From Thermotogaceae bacterium (GTDB taxonomy: Bacteria > Thermotogota > Thermotogae > B21-G9 > HyVt-16): 64,000 bases of DNA. The stretch lies in the NCBI GenBank assembly GCA_029981435.1, contig JARRBB010000005.1, positions 1 to 64,000 on the forward strand, written 5' to 3'. Numbering within the stretch: the stretch's first letter is position 1; every line of letters begins with the position of its first letter. This document shows positions 55,202 to 64,000 of the stretch, in pieces. The position numbers were made by a program, and so were the translations under genes. Under the pieces are notes generated by a model. That model was not told the origin of the DNA and ran no database searches. It was given only the letters and a program-made list of their open reading frames with translations.

Positions 55202-56048
55202 TCAGGCTCAAGCTCTCAGAAACAGTACTCTGACAAACGATGTTAAGATAGTGATGGTTACAAGTGGAAAGGGAGGAGTAGGAAAATCAATAGTAGCAGC
55301 TAATACGGCCGTTTTACTTGCGAAAACTGGAAAAAGTGTTCTTCTTTTTGATGCTGATGTTGGTTTTGCAAACAGCGATATATTGCTCGGGGTAACTCCG
55401 AAAAATACCTTGAAGGATTTTTTGCTTAATAAAAAAGATTTGAGAGAGATAATCTATCCCACCAAGTATGGTGTCTGGTTATTAAGCAGTGGAGCCGATG
55501 TTCAGGATATAATAGTTTTCAAAAACGAATCAAAAAATAGATTGCTTGGTGATTTTTTAAAATTCGCTCAATCGATGGACTATATAGTCATAGATACCGG
55601 AGCAAGTATGAGTTACTTCGATGAACTGAGAGGGATGTACGAAGTTACCGATAATTTGATACTCGTGACAACTTGTGAACCAACATCTTTGATGAACACC
55701 TACACAGTGGCAAAACTGATGGCTATTCGTGGTATAACCCCAGAAGTGCATGTGGTAGTGAATATGGTTAAAAACGTAAGGAGCGCGAGAAAAATTTTAG
55801 AGAGATTTGTCATGGTTCTTGAAAGATTTGCAGGGATAGATGTTGCAGAACAGCATATAATGTTATTGGATGAAACAGTGAAAAAAAGTGTCAACAATCA
55901 GGTTCCCCTTGTTGAATATTCACAAAGATCTCAACCGGCTCTATGTATCAGAAGAATCGCGAATACCATCTTAAAATCAGAGGAGCTTGGAACTTCAAAA
56001 GTAGGTTTTGTCGAAAAGATTAAGTCAATGTTTGGAATAGGGGGATGA
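55194..56048 (+). CDS. flhG: Flagellar number regulator FlhG (MinD-like ATPase)
   Basis: 284 residues, ParA/MinD family, partner of FlhF. The N-terminal DQAQALRNSTL region is the FlhF-binding DQAxxLR motif. The deviant Walker A is TSGKGGVGKSIVAAN, with DADVGFANSDILLG. A C-terminal amphipathic helix (FVEKIKSMFGIG) may bind membrane. Overlaps the PilZ gene by 4 bases. Confidence 0.95.
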   Translation: MFDQAQALRNSTLTNDVKIVMVTSGKGGVGKSIVAANTAVLLAKTGKSVLLFDADVGFANSDILLGVTPKNTLKDFLLNKKDLREIIYPTKYGVWLLSSGADVQDIIVFKNESKNRLLGDFLKFAQSMDYIVIDTGASMSYFDELRGMYEVTDNLILVTTCEPTSLMNTYTVAKLMAIRGITPEVHVVVNMVKNVRSARKILERFVMVLERFAGIDVAEQHIMLLDETVKKSVNNQVPLVEYSQRSQPALCIRRIANTILKSEELGTSKVGFVEKIKSMFGIGG

Positions 56049-56734
56049 AATTGGTATTTGTCGAACTCCTTGAAACTGAAAAGATTATAAAACCCGGCTT
56101 ACCAGTAATTTTAGAAACATCGGATCCGGAATATTCAGGGGTTTACAAAAGCCTCATCCATGATTACTATCCTGATAGAAACCTTTTGAAGATAGCCATG
56201 CCGAGTTTTAAAGGTAGGCTGGTACCCATTGCACCCGGAACTATCTTGTATGTTAAGATAGTTGATGGAAAATCACTTTATGCTTTCAACAGCAGAGTTA
56301 TAAAATACGGTAAAGACGAAGAAGGATTCAACATAACGTACATAAGTATCCCTGAAAAAATCCGAAGGATTCAGCGAAGAAGATTCGTGAGAGTAAATGC
56401 GGTCTTAACAGGGAAATTGAGATTTTCTGATAAAGACGAATACCTTCCTTTTATAACAAAAGACGTGAGTGCTGGAGGAGCTCTTATACTTGTAAAAGAA
56501 CCGTTACCAACCGGAACGTTTATAAACGTCGATCTAACATTCACACCTGAACTTGTTCTCAAAGATCAAAAGGCAAAAATAGTTAGAGATGCCGGTAAAA
56601 GTGAAGAAGGTTATTACACGTACGGTATAGAATTCCAAGATTTACCCGATGCCATACAGTCGAAAATAATTAGATTTTGTTTTGATATAGAAAGAAAGGA
56701 GAGACTACAAAAAAAACTCGAGGAGGAATCTTAA
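56045..56734 (+). CDS. PilZ-domain protein (YcgR-like flagellar brake)
   Basis: 229 residues. N-terminal YcgR-like beta domain, then a PilZ domain with the c-di-GMP motif RRRFVRVNAVLTG near residue 115 (RxxxR) and DVSAGGALILV (DxSxxG) about 30 residues later. Both half-motifs are intact, so c-di-GMP binding is expected. Its place between flhG and cheC suggests motility control by c-di-GMP. Confidence 0.9.
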   Translation: MKLVFVELLETEKIIKPGLPVILETSDPEYSGVYKSLIHDYYPDRNLLKIAMPSFKGRLVPIAPGTILYVKIVDGKSLYAFNSRVIKYGKDEEGFNITYISIPEKIRRIQRRRFVRVNAVLTGKLRFSDKDEYLPFITKDVSAGGALILVKEPLPTGTFINVDLTFTPELVLKDQKAKIVRDAGKSEEGYYTYGIEFQDLPDAIQSKIIRFCFDIERKERLQKKLEEES

Positions 56735-56735
56735 A

Positions 56736-57353
56736 ATGTCTATGTTCGAGAAGTTAAACGAATCACACATAGATTTGTTCAAAGAAATAGGAAACATTGG
56801 CGCCGGTAATGCTGCAACTTCACTTTCAATGATGATGAATACTAAAGTAGATATATCCGTACCAAGCGCTCTGCTCGTACCAATTTCAAAGATTGCCCAG
56901 ATTTTCGAAGATCCAGAAGAAATTGTAACTGGTGTGAGAATGGGAATTAAGGGAGACATCTCGGGATTTATACTGTTCGTAATAGATTCAAGTGGTACAA
57001 AAAAGGTACTGCAAAAACTTGTGGGGTATTCACCGGAAAACCTCATGGAGATCGATGAGATGTCAAGGTCGGCCCTTCTGGAAGTTGGAAACATAGTTTG
57101 TGGTTCCTATTTGATAGCGCTTTCAAATTTTTCAGGATTGAATGTGAACGCAAGTGTGCCCGAACTCACAGTTGATATGATAAGTGCTATCGTTGCAGAA
57201 ACATGTCTGGAACTTATGGATTACGAAGATTATACCTTAATAATTGAAACTAACACAATAATCGAAGACGAAAATATAAAAGGTTACTTGATGTTCCTTC
57301 CTGAAAGTCAGGGACTTAAGGAAATATTACAGCGAATGGGAATGGAAGTGTGA
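56736..57353 (+). CDS. cheC: CheY-P phosphatase CheC
   Basis: 205 residues. Two phosphatase helices are present: LFKEIGNIGAGNAATSLSMM near residue 14 and LLEVGNIVCGSYLIALSN near residue 112, each with the E-x-x-N pattern. It dephosphorylates CheY-P and pairs with CheD, encoded 3 bases downstream. Binding site GAGGAGG. Confidence 0.95.
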   Translation: MSMFEKLNESHIDLFKEIGNIGAGNAATSLSMMMNTKVDISVPSALLVPISKIAQIFEDPEEIVTGVRMGIKGDISGFILFVIDSSGTKKVLQKLVGYSPENLMEIDEMSRSALLEVGNIVCGSYLIALSNFSGLNVNASVPELTVDMISAIVAETCLELMDYEDYTLIIETNTIIEDENIKGYLMFLPESQGLKEILQRMGMEV

Positions 57354-57356
57354 CAC

Positions 57357-57842
57357 ATGGCAGAAAAGATTATAATAGGTATAGGAGAATACAAAGCCGC
57401 TAAAAATCCTGCTATACTGGTTACCCTTGGATTAGGATCGTGTGTTGGAGTATGTATAAGAGATCCTCTAAACAGAGTTGGTGGTATGATACACGTTATG
57501 CTACCAAATAGTGGTGGTAGTGAGACTAAAAACCCCGGGAAATATGCTGATACTGGTATACCTTTGCTTTTAGAAGAGATAAAAAAACTCGGCGGCAATC
57601 TAAACAACCTTGAAGCAAAGATAGCCGGCGGAGCCAACATGTTTAAAAATAGTGGTTCGTTAAATATAGGTATGAAAAATATTGAAGCTGTAAAAGAACA
57701 GATCAGGAAATATAAAATAAAATTACTCGCTGAAGACGTTGGGGGAAATAGAGCGCGAAGTATCGAATACAATATCTCAACAGGTGTTTTGCTTATTAGA
57801 GTTGTTGGTGGCGGTGAAAAGCTCGAGATTAAGGAGATATAA
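57357..57842 (+). CDS. cheD: Chemoreceptor glutamine deamidase CheD
   Basis: 161 residues. The catalytic cysteine and histidine are in TLGLGSCVGVCIRDP and GGMIHVMLPNS; the threonine partner is likely in the KYADTGIPLL segment. Deamidates receptor glutamines and stimulates CheC. Confidence 0.95.
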   Translation: MAEKIIIGIGEYKAAKNPAILVTLGLGSCVGVCIRDPLNRVGGMIHVMLPNSGGSETKNPGKYADTGIPLLLEEIKKLGGNLNNLEAKIAGGANMFKNSGSLNIGMKNIEAVKEQIRKYKIKLLAEDVGGNRARSIEYNISTGVLLIRVVGGGEKLEIKEI

Positions 57843-57844
57843 AT

Positions 57845-58606
57845 ATGGGAATTGAAAGATACAAGATATTTTCAAAATCCAAAAGTCCTGAATCGAAAGA
57901 AAAGATCATCGAGTTGATGTTGCCAAAAATAAAATGGTTAGCTTTATCAATAGCGAAAGATTTACCAAAAAATGTCGACGTTGATGATCTGATCCAGGAA
58001 GGTGTTATAGGCCTTCTAAACGCCTTGGAAAATTATGACCCTACAAAAGGAGCTTCCATAACAACTTATACCATGAAAAGAGTTAGAGGAGCTATGTATG
58101 ACTATTTAAGAAAAATAGATTGGATGCCCCGAGGTGTTAGAAAAAAGGTAAAAGAAGTGGAAGAGGCTATACTCGTTCTGGAAGGTAAACTTCAGAAGAT
58201 TCCTGACGATAAGGAAATAGCAGAATATTTAGATATGAAAGAAGAAGATGTTAAAAACATAAAAAATGAGATGGCCAGAAGGCAAATATTTTCACTCGAT
58301 TCTTATTTACTTGATGATTCAGAAGATTCTCCAATCGAACGGATCGAATCCAGAGAACTTAACCCAGAACAGGAATACGAAAAAGAAGAACTAATAGAAG
58401 CTTTGAAGAAGTCAATTTCAAAACTTTCCGAAAGAGAACAACTGGTGATATCGCTGTATTATATCGAAGAACTGAACTTCAAGGAAATTGGGAAGGTCTT
58501 AAATGTGAGTGAATCAAGGATATCGCAGATACATTCCGCTGCATTGATTAAGATCAAGAATTATATGAAAGAGTTTTTTGGGAGTGATTTAAATGAGACC
58601 GGTTGA
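57845..58606 (+). CDS. fliA: RNA polymerase sigma factor, FliA/WhiG family
   Basis: 253 residues. Region 2: DLIQEGVIGLLNALENYDPT and TYTMKRVRGAMYDYLRKIDW, then PRGVRKKVKEVEEAI of region 3. Region 4: LSEREQLVISLYYIEELNFK and the helix-turn-helix VLNVSESRISQIHSAAL. This is the flagellar-late gene sigma type, here encoded inside the flagellar export operon. No FlgM gene is seen nearby. Confidence 0.93.
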   Translation: MGIERYKIFSKSKSPESKEKIIELMLPKIKWLALSIAKDLPKNVDVDDLIQEGVIGLLNALENYDPTKGASITTYTMKRVRGAMYDYLRKIDWMPRGVRKKVKEVEEAILVLEGKLQKIPDDKEIAEYLDMKEEDVKNIKNEMARRQIFSLDSYLLDDSEDSPIERIESRELNPEQEYEKEELIEALKKSISKLSEREQLVISLYYIEELNFKEIGKVLNVSESRISQIHSAALIKIKNYMKEFFGSDLNETG

Positions 58607-58895
58607 TATTCAGATTTCTTTAATAAGAGGGCCTGAAGCCGTTCAATTGCTCAGCCAAAGCTATGAAGCCATGTCAGCTACACAACAGACAAATGCTCAC
58701 GAATTCATACTCAGAACACGTCAAGAAACAGAACAGGTCAACAGTAAAGACAATGTTAGTGAAGCGAGTATGAAGAACTCGACAGAAAAAGAAGGTAGAA
58801 CTTTTCAAATGGTTGCCAGGAAAAAGAGAAAAGATGATAAGAATGATATTTCAAAAGACGAATATAGAGGAAAATTTATAGACGTGAGATTATGA
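58593..58895 (+). CDS. Unknown small hydrophilic protein after fliA
   Basis: 100 residues, not recognised. It begins RPVDIQISLIRGPEAVQLLS, then a Gln/Thr/Glu-rich middle and a strongly basic stretch MVARKKRKDDKND. No membrane segment or signal peptide; mostly polar and probably disordered after residue 45. Overlaps fliA by 14 bases and the next gene by 4, so it is translated with the flagellar genes. Confidence 0.7.
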   Translation: MRPVDIQISLIRGPEAVQLLSQSYEAMSATQQTNAHEFILRTRQETEQVNSKDNVSEASMKNSTEKEGRTFQMVARKKRKDDKNDISKDEYRGKFIDVRL

Positions 58896-59422
58896 ACAAA
58901 GAACTATTCTTCCTGAAGCTTTTTAATGTAAATTCTGAGATCTTTCTTGGAGGCCTTTTAAAGACAGACTTACTTGGTATACCTGTTGATTTCAAATACG
59001 TAGAACCAATAAAGCCAACGAAACTCCAGAAGATACTCTATGGAAAATCACTCGAGCATTTTATTAACTTCGAACTTATATCCAAGAATCTTCTCAACGA
59101 AGTTTCTGAAAATTCGCTGGTTTTTGTTGACGATTTGTTGATCTTTGAGTTTCATGAAAAAGAGAATGTCGTATTTTTGAGCTTGTTTAAAGATAAAGTG
59201 GAACTTCCTGATAAGGATCAGAGAATAATAGAATTCAAAAAAAACGAGAACGAGTATCTGGTAACGCTTGGTAATTTAAATTACAGACTGAAATTTAAAG
59301 CACAGCCTTCAGAAGAACTTCAAAATCTTATAATAGAGGCAACTGAAAACTTCGAACTGCTGGAGCCCTTTTCGAGAATTTCGGAGGCATTGGAGCATAT
59401 ATGGCAAAATTCCTCGAAATAA
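58892..59422 (+). CDS. Unknown protein between fliA and mfd (1)
   Basis: 176 residues, not recognised. No hydrophobic helix; alternating charged and hydrophobic residues suggest a soluble alpha/beta protein. Overlaps its neighbours by 4 and 22 bases, so all three unknown genes here look translationally coupled. Location suggests a motility link, but nothing in the sequence proves it. Confidence 0.75.
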   Translation: MNKELFFLKLFNVNSEIFLGGLLKTDLLGIPVDFKYVEPIKPTKLQKILYGKSLEHFINFELISKNLLNEVSENSLVFVDDLLIFEFHEKENVVFLSLFKDKVELPDKDQRIIEFKKNENEYLVTLGNLNYRLKFKAQPSEELQNLIIEATENFELLEPFSRISEALEHIWQNSSK

Positions 59423-60093
59423 TGAAAGAACTGTGGCAAACCTTGAAGCGTGAGTTTTTTCCTCCAAAAACATTTCATTATGTTCCTTTATTGAAAACAA
59501 AAATCAATACTGCCGGACTCATAAAATGTAATGTTCTGGAATTTGATCCTGGAGATTTTGAATTGATAAAGAAAATTGAAAATACATCTTTTGAATTTTA
59601 CATAAATTCTGAAAGCTTTTTCTTCCCTAATGAAATTCAAATAAAAGAAACTGATTTACAAAATATCAATTCAATCGAAACTTCAACTGTTGATCTGTTT
59701 TTCGCGTTTCAGAAAAATGACGTGAAAAATGTAAACATGAAACCATCGAGAAAAATCGCTTTGAAACTTGTAAAAGATTCTGTAAATTTAAGAAAATATC
59801 CCGAAAATCTTCTGTTCGAAAAATTCTATATAAAGAAATACCCGGTATATGACGTTCAAAAAGAAAAAGTTTTAGAATCTCTTGCAAAACTTATCAAAAC
59901 CTTTGGAATCAATCCTCAAAATCTGAAATTTGTGGGGGTTTTTAAAAACGTACCTTTGAAAAATATAGACAGTATGCTCGTTGAAAATGATAAAATCATC
60001 CTTGAATTCAAGAAGTCCAATGAAAAAATTATCAAAAACATTATAGTTGTGAGGGAAAAAAGCAGTGGAAAAATATTCTTTTACCCATTCTGA
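59401..60093 (+). CDS. Unknown protein between fliA and mfd (2)
   Basis: 230 residues, not recognised. Lysine- and phenylalanine-rich, no signal peptide or membrane helix, with an FFPPKTFHYVPLLKTK segment near the start. GGAGGCATTGGAG precedes the ATG. The last 29 bases overlap the start of mfd. Confidence 0.75.
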   Translation: MAKFLEIMKELWQTLKREFFPPKTFHYVPLLKTKINTAGLIKCNVLEFDPGDFELIKKIENTSFEFYINSESFFFPNEIQIKETDLQNINSIETSTVDLFFAFQKNDVKNVNMKPSRKIALKLVKDSVNLRKYPENLLFEKFYIKKYPVYDVQKEKVLESLAKLIKTFGINPQNLKFVGVFKNVPLKNIDSMLVENDKIILEFKKSNEKIIKNIIVVREKSSGKIFFYPF

Positions 60094-63000
60094 GATTAAT
60101 ATTAACGAGATCCACGATTGTATAGCTTTAAAGCGTAATTTAAGAATAAACCTTGAAAAACTCGAAGAAATCGCAGAACTTTCCTTTCAAGTTGCCGAAG
60201 AAGGGCACAATGTTTTTTTAATCCTTTCAAATGAAAGAGAAGTTATGGAAATGCATCTGAACATGAGTGAATACTCCGACCGGGTTTTCAGCTTTCCTGC
60301 CCATGACATTCTTCCATTTGAATTGGTTAGTTCTTCAGTTAGTGAACGTTCAAAAAGAATAAACACACTGTTCAATCTCTACAGAAAGGAGAATGGAATA
60401 TATATAACAAGCTTCGAAGGTGCACTCCAGAAAACTGTTCCACCTGAGAATTTTCCGAATATGTTCCTGGTGTTGAAGGAAGGATTTAAAATCAATGAGG
60501 AATTCTTTGATAAGTTAAAAAAGTTTGGATATGAGCGGGTTGAAACTGTAAGAGAGATAGGAGAATTTGCAAGAAGAGGTTTCGTAATAGATGTATTTTC
60601 ACCCTATCATGACAAACCTGTGAGAATCGAACTTTTAGACGATGAGATAATAGAGCTCAGAACATTTGATCCAGATACTCAAAGGAGTATATCAAAGATA
60701 CGAAACTTCATATTGTTGCCTGTTCATGAATACATTCTGGACAGAGAGAGTTTGAATAATTTTGAAAAAGAAATCGAAGACTTGAAAAAGAGATTTCCAA
60801 AGTTCCAGGATTTTCTAGAGAGATTGACAATTGACTTGTCAGTTTTAGATCCCCTCAGTGGTATATTTTATAGATCAAGTGCGTGCATCGTTGATTATGT
60901 AGAAAGGATAGATAATACGGTTGTCATCATTAAAGATGTGTTGGGTTCGTTAAAAAATTTTTACGATCACAGAGAAGCCATCGTTGATCTCTATGGTGAC
61001 CCATTTTACAACTATCTGTATCACAGATTTTCCAAGTTTGATCCAGAGGTTATCATCAGGGGTAGATTTTCTAAGATATTTTTGGCAAACCAAGTGGAAG
61101 ATATTCCATTTGAATACTATAAAGAATTTACCCCGAGGTTTGAAAAAAGGAAAACTCGTATAAAGTTGAAAAGCCTCCCTGAGTTTTTGAAAATTCCAAC
61201 CAAACCTCTGGAAGATTGGGAAGAGCTGAAGGAAGGAGATTATGTAGTTCACAAGGACTACGGTATAGGAAAATTCATAGGAATAAAGAAGATAACAAAT
61301 CAATTTGGAACGAAAGAATACTTCGAACTCCTTTATTCAAACAATACCAAACTTTACGTACCAGTTGAAAGGATGCACAGACTTCACAGATACATAGGCA
61401 ACGTTGAGGAAATAAAGCTTGGGAATCTGAGTAACACCAGTAATTGGGAAAGAACAAAGAAAAAAGCAAGGGAAGAAATAGAAAAAAAGGTACAAGAGCT
61501 GTTAAAAATATATGCTCTAAGGCTCAAAATGACTAAAAAACCTTCTCTTGGCGATCAGGAGCTTGAAAGTCGTTTTTTCGAATCCTTTCCTCACGTTGAA
61601 ACAGAAGATCAACTGAAGGTCACAGAAGAGATCTTAAATGATATGGCGGATATAAAACCAATGGATAGACTTTTATGCGGAGATTCCGGTGCTGGTAAAA
61701 CAGAAGTTGCTATGCGCGCTGCTTTCAGGGCGGTGGTCAGTGGGAAGCAGGTTGCTTTTCTGGTACCAACAACTATTCTGGCAAAACAACACTATTTGAA
61801 TTTCAAAGATAGAATGGAAAAATTTGGTGTGAAAATAGAATTTCTGGATCGATTAAAGACATCCAAAGAGATAGAAAAGATACTCAAAGAATTGGAAAAC
61901 GGAAGTATAGATATAATAATTGGAACACACAGATTGCTCTCTAAGGATGTGAAACTTAAGAACCTTGGACTGGTTATAATTGATGAAGAACACAGATTCG
62001 GTGTGGCACAGAAAGAGAAGCTGAAAAAACATAGATTGACTGTGGATGTACTCAGTCTATCTGCAACTCCAATTCCAAGGACTCTGTACATGTCTCTTAG
62101 TGGTATAAGAGATATATCCGTTATAAAGACCCTACCACCAGGAAGAGTACCGGTTGAAATAATAGTTAGTAAATACGATCAGAGAATCGTCAAAACAGCC
62201 ATTCTGAGAGAAATTTCAAGAGGTGGACAGGTTCTATACGTCCATAATCGTGTAAGGGATTTAGATGATGTACTTTTGAAACTCAGAGAAATGTTCCCAG
62301 ATCTGAAAATTGATATTGCTCATGGTCAGATGAGTAAGAGGCACTTCGATAGAGTTATATCTGATTTCTACGACGGAAAACTGGATGTATTAATATCTAC
62401 AACGATAGTAGAAAATGGGGTTGATGTTCCAAACGCAAATACTCTGATCGTTGATGATGCACATAGATATGGTCTTGCACAGCTTTATCAGATAAGAGGA
62501 AGGGTTGGGAGGGGTAACAGGAGAGCTTTTGCATATTTTCTTTATCCTTCCAATCTTAAATTGAAAAATGAGGCAGCTGAAAGACTCAATGCTATAAGAG
62601 AATTTGGAAAACCAGGTGGTGGTTTCAAACTTTCACTGAAAGACATGGAAATACGTGGAATCGGTAACGTTTTTGGATTTGAACAGCATGGACACATAAA
62701 TGCAATAGGTCTTTATATGTATCGTGAGATGCTCGAAAATGTTTTGAAGAAGTACAGAGGTGACGAGACGCTGAATGAACTTGAAGAAAATATAATAGAT
62801 GTCGAACTGAAAGGTTTTAAAATGGATGTACTGATACCGCAGGATTATATTCCTGATTCTCTTGAGCGGATGAAAATATACCGTAAAATAGCACAAAGCA
62901 GAAACTGTGATGAGATAAATGATATTGAGAAGGAACTGAGAGATAGGTTTGGAAAAATACCTGATTCTGTGTTCAATCTCCTTGACTATGCAAGAATAAG

Positions 63001-63232
63001 AATCATGGCGAGCAAATATGGTGTAAACCGAATATCTCTTGAAAATAGCACTTTGAAATTTGGTTTTGAAGAAGAAGAACAGGCTCGCAATGTGTATAAG
63101 ATCATAACAAACGGGACAGTTCTTGATGGAGAGTTGATAATTTACAATTTCCATTTCAAAGAACCTGTTAAAAAACTTCTGGAGATTTTGAGTAAGCTTC
63201 AAAAGGAGGTAATCGATTGTTCGATACAATAG
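60065..63232 (+). CDS. mfd: Transcription-repair coupling factor Mfd
   Basis: 1055-residue DNA translocase that removes stalled RNA polymerase and recruits UvrA. UvrB-like N-terminal module ([38 protein letters not shown]); RNA-polymerase-interacting domain ([20 protein letters not shown]); translocase with Walker [12 protein letters not shown] near residue 539, [23 protein letters not shown] and [16 protein letters not shown]-terminal TRCF domain. GTG start after GAGGGAAAAAAGCA. About 100 residues shorter than the E. coli protein. Overlaps mnmE by 16 bases. Confidence 0.95.
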   Translation: MEKYSFTHSEININEIHDCIALKRNLRINLEKLEEIAELSFQVAEEGHNVFLILSNEREVMEMHLNMSEYSDRVFSFPAHDILPFELVSSSVSERSKRINTLFNLYRKENGIYITSFEGALQKTVPPENFPNMFLVLKEGFKINEEFFDKLKKFGYERVETVREIGEFARRGFVIDVFSPYHDKPVRIELLDDEIIELRTFDPDTQRSISKIRNFILLPVHEYILDRESLNNFEKEIEDLKKRFPKFQDFLERLTIDLSVLDPLSGIFYRSSACIVDYVERIDNTVVIIKDVLGSLKNFYDHREAIVDLYGDPFYNYLYHRFSKFDPEVIIRGRFSKIFLANQVEDIPFEYYKEFTPRFEKRKTRIKLKSLPEFLKIPTKPLEDWEELKEGDYVVHKDYGIGKFIGIKKITNQFGTKEYFELLYSNNTKLYVPVERMHRLHRYIGNVEEIKLGNLSNTSNWERTKKKAREEIEKKVQELLKIYALRLKMTKKPSLGDQELESRFFESFPHVETEDQLKVTEEILNDMADIKPMDRLLCGDSGAGKTEVAMRAAFRAVVSGKQVAFLVPTTILAKQHYLNFKDRMEKFGVKIEFLDRLKTSKEIEKILKELENGSIDIIIGTHRLLSKDVKLKNLGLVIIDEEHRFGVAQKEKLKKHRLTVDVLSLSATPIPRTLYMSLSGIRDISVIKTLPPGRVPVEIIVSKYDQRIVKTAILREISRGGQVLYVHNRVRDLDDVLLKLREMFPDLKIDIAHGQMSKRHFDRVISDFYDGKLDVLISTTIVENGVDVPNANTLIVDDAHRYGLAQLYQIRGRVGRGNRRAFAYFLYPSNLKLKNEAAERLNAIREFGKPGGGFKLSLKDMEIRGIGNVFGFEQHGHINAIGLYMYREMLENVLKKYRGDETLNELEENIIDVELKGFKMDVLIPQDYIPDSLERMKIYRKIAQSRNCDEINDIEKELRDRFGKIPDSVFNLLDYARIRIMASKYGVNRISLENSTLKFGFEEEEQARNVYKIITNGTVLDGELIIYNFHFKEPVKKLLEILSKLQKEVIDCSIQ

Positions 63233-64000
63233 CTGCGATTGCTACACCTCATGGAACTGGAGCAATTGCAATTATTAGAATAAGTGGGCCTGATACGCTT
63301 GATATTGTAAGAAAAATTTTCAGATTCAATACCAGACTGAGTGAAATAAAACCCCGTTACGCCTATTACGGCAAAATAGTTGACCCTTTCACCAATGAAG
63401 TAATCGATACAGGTATATGCCTTTACTACAAACAACCAAAAAGTTACACGGGTGAAGATATGGCAGAAATTTGCTGTCATGGAGGCATCCTGGTGAGCTC
63501 GAGAGTTCTCGAAGCTGTTTTGATGTCAGGTGCAAGAGTTGCAGAAGCGGGCGAATTCACCAAAAGAGCATTTTTAAATGGAAAGCTGGATCTCGTTCAA
63601 GCCGAAGCAGTAAACGATCTTATAAATTCCAAAACTGATCTGATGTTGAGTATGTCTAATTCGTTATTGATAGGCGAGGGATCCGAGAAAATTAAAAAAC
63701 TCAGAAATGAACTTTTGAATATTTCTGCTGAAATAGAAGTCCATATAGATTATCCTGAAGAAGATTTAGAAGAAGAGAATTTCGAAGACATTTTTCAAAG
63801 CTTGAAAAACCTGTACAACGATATGAAAGAACTACTGCAAAATGCCAATAATGGTATAATCCTGAAAAACGGTATAAGTACCGTTATCGTTGGAAAACCG
63901 AACGTTGGTAAATCCACCCTGCTCAATAGACTTTTGAGAGAAGATCGAGCCATTGTAACTGATGTTCCGGGAACTACGAGGGATATAATAATCGAGAATC
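63217..64000 (+). CDS. mnmE: tRNA modification GTPase MnmE (5' part, cut by window end)
   Basis: First about 261 codons. TTG start 6 bases after AAGGAGGT gives [20 protein letters not shown], the standard MnmE beginning. The formyl-THF-binding N domain includes YYGKIVDP and the [20 protein letters not shown] segment. G1 is [11 protein letters not shown] near 63891, and DVPGTTRD, covering G3, is at the end. Makes xm5U34 with MnmG. Confidence 0.95.
   Translation, partial: MFDTIAAIATPHGTGAIAIIRISGPDTLDIVRKIFRFNTRLSEIKPRYAYYGKIVDPFTNEVIDTGICLYYKQPKSYTGEDMAEICCHGGILVSSRVLEAVLMSGARVAEAGEFTKRAFLNGKLDLVQAEAVNDLINSKTDLMLSMSNSLLIGEGSEKIKKLRNELLNISAEIEVHIDYPEEDLEEENFEDIFQSLKNLYNDMKELLQNANNGIILKNGISTVIVGKPNVGKSTLLNRLLREDRAIVTDVPGTTRDIIIEN

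Noticed and set aside
62633-63229. 198-codon open frame antisense to mfd
   Set aside because: It lies wholly opposite a well-conserved Mfd C-terminal region, has no ribosome binding site, and its translation is low-complexity and phenylalanine-rich, as expected for a shadow frame.

Overview
The window is a stretch of a bacterial chromosome that fits the phylum Thermotogota. The basis is protein character (EF-Tu, S3, L16 and L18 resemble Thermotoga and Kosmotoga sequences as I remember them), an AT-rich composition, the fused str-S10-spc-alpha ribosomal cluster, the flhB-flhA-flhF-flhG-PilZ-cheC-cheD-fliA order followed by mfd, and a MetH without a reactivation domain. I cannot fix the family or genus by eye. 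No tRNA, rRNA, CRISPR array, insertion sequence or phage gene was seen, and no gene-free gap exceeds about 200 bases.

Region 1 (1-23.8 kb) holds short metabolic and envelope transcription units on both strands. They are: the end of a class I aldolase gene broken by a 72-bp partial duplication with an in-frame stop; an M3 oligopeptidase; an MFS transporter meeting tail to tail a leftward unit (glycerate 2-kinase, RseC-like protein, UPF1-like helicase); an ABC-2 exporter; PduL; a leftward pair encoding a 1311-residue anchored beta-helix/VWA protein and a small secreted protein; a GH1 beta-glucosidase; a CsoR-family repressor with a palindrome in its promoter, leading into trmI, ctpA and a membrane protein; an amino-acid binding protein with no transporter; a beta-propeller protein; and proS. 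Most promoters here carry an extended -10 element (TGn before a TATAAT-like hexamer).

Region 2 (23.8-43.6 kb) is the ribosomal superoperon: a consensus-like promoter, then rpsL-rpsG-fusA-tuf, the S10 cluster, the spc cluster with secY-adk-map-infA-rpmJ, and the alpha cluster with rpoA and rplQ. Gaps are usually under 35 bases. The three largest gaps in the ribosomal cluster (tuf-rpsJ, rplX-rplE, rpsD-rpoA) each contain a base-paired element. Before rplE and before rpoA the layout is identical: GGAGG, four bases (TGAA), a GC-rich fold, seven bases, ATG. With the fold closed, both ribosome binding sites sit 11 bases from the start codon. Before rpsJ, one strand can pair either with an upstream sequence or with the rpsJ ribosome binding site. 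These elements are the most novel-looking signals in the window.

Region 3 (43.4-64 kb) continues on the same strand without a visible terminator: a small membrane protein, rho, a TGS GTPase, metH, a phosphodiesterase-family protein, the flagellar export genes fliQ-fliR-flhB-flhA, flhF-flhG, a PilZ protein, cheC-cheD, a FliA-type sigma factor, three unrecognised proteins, mfd and the start of mnmE. The conserved beginning of flhB has no ATG, GTG or TTG start in frame, so it must use a rare start codon or be joined to fliR by frameshifting.
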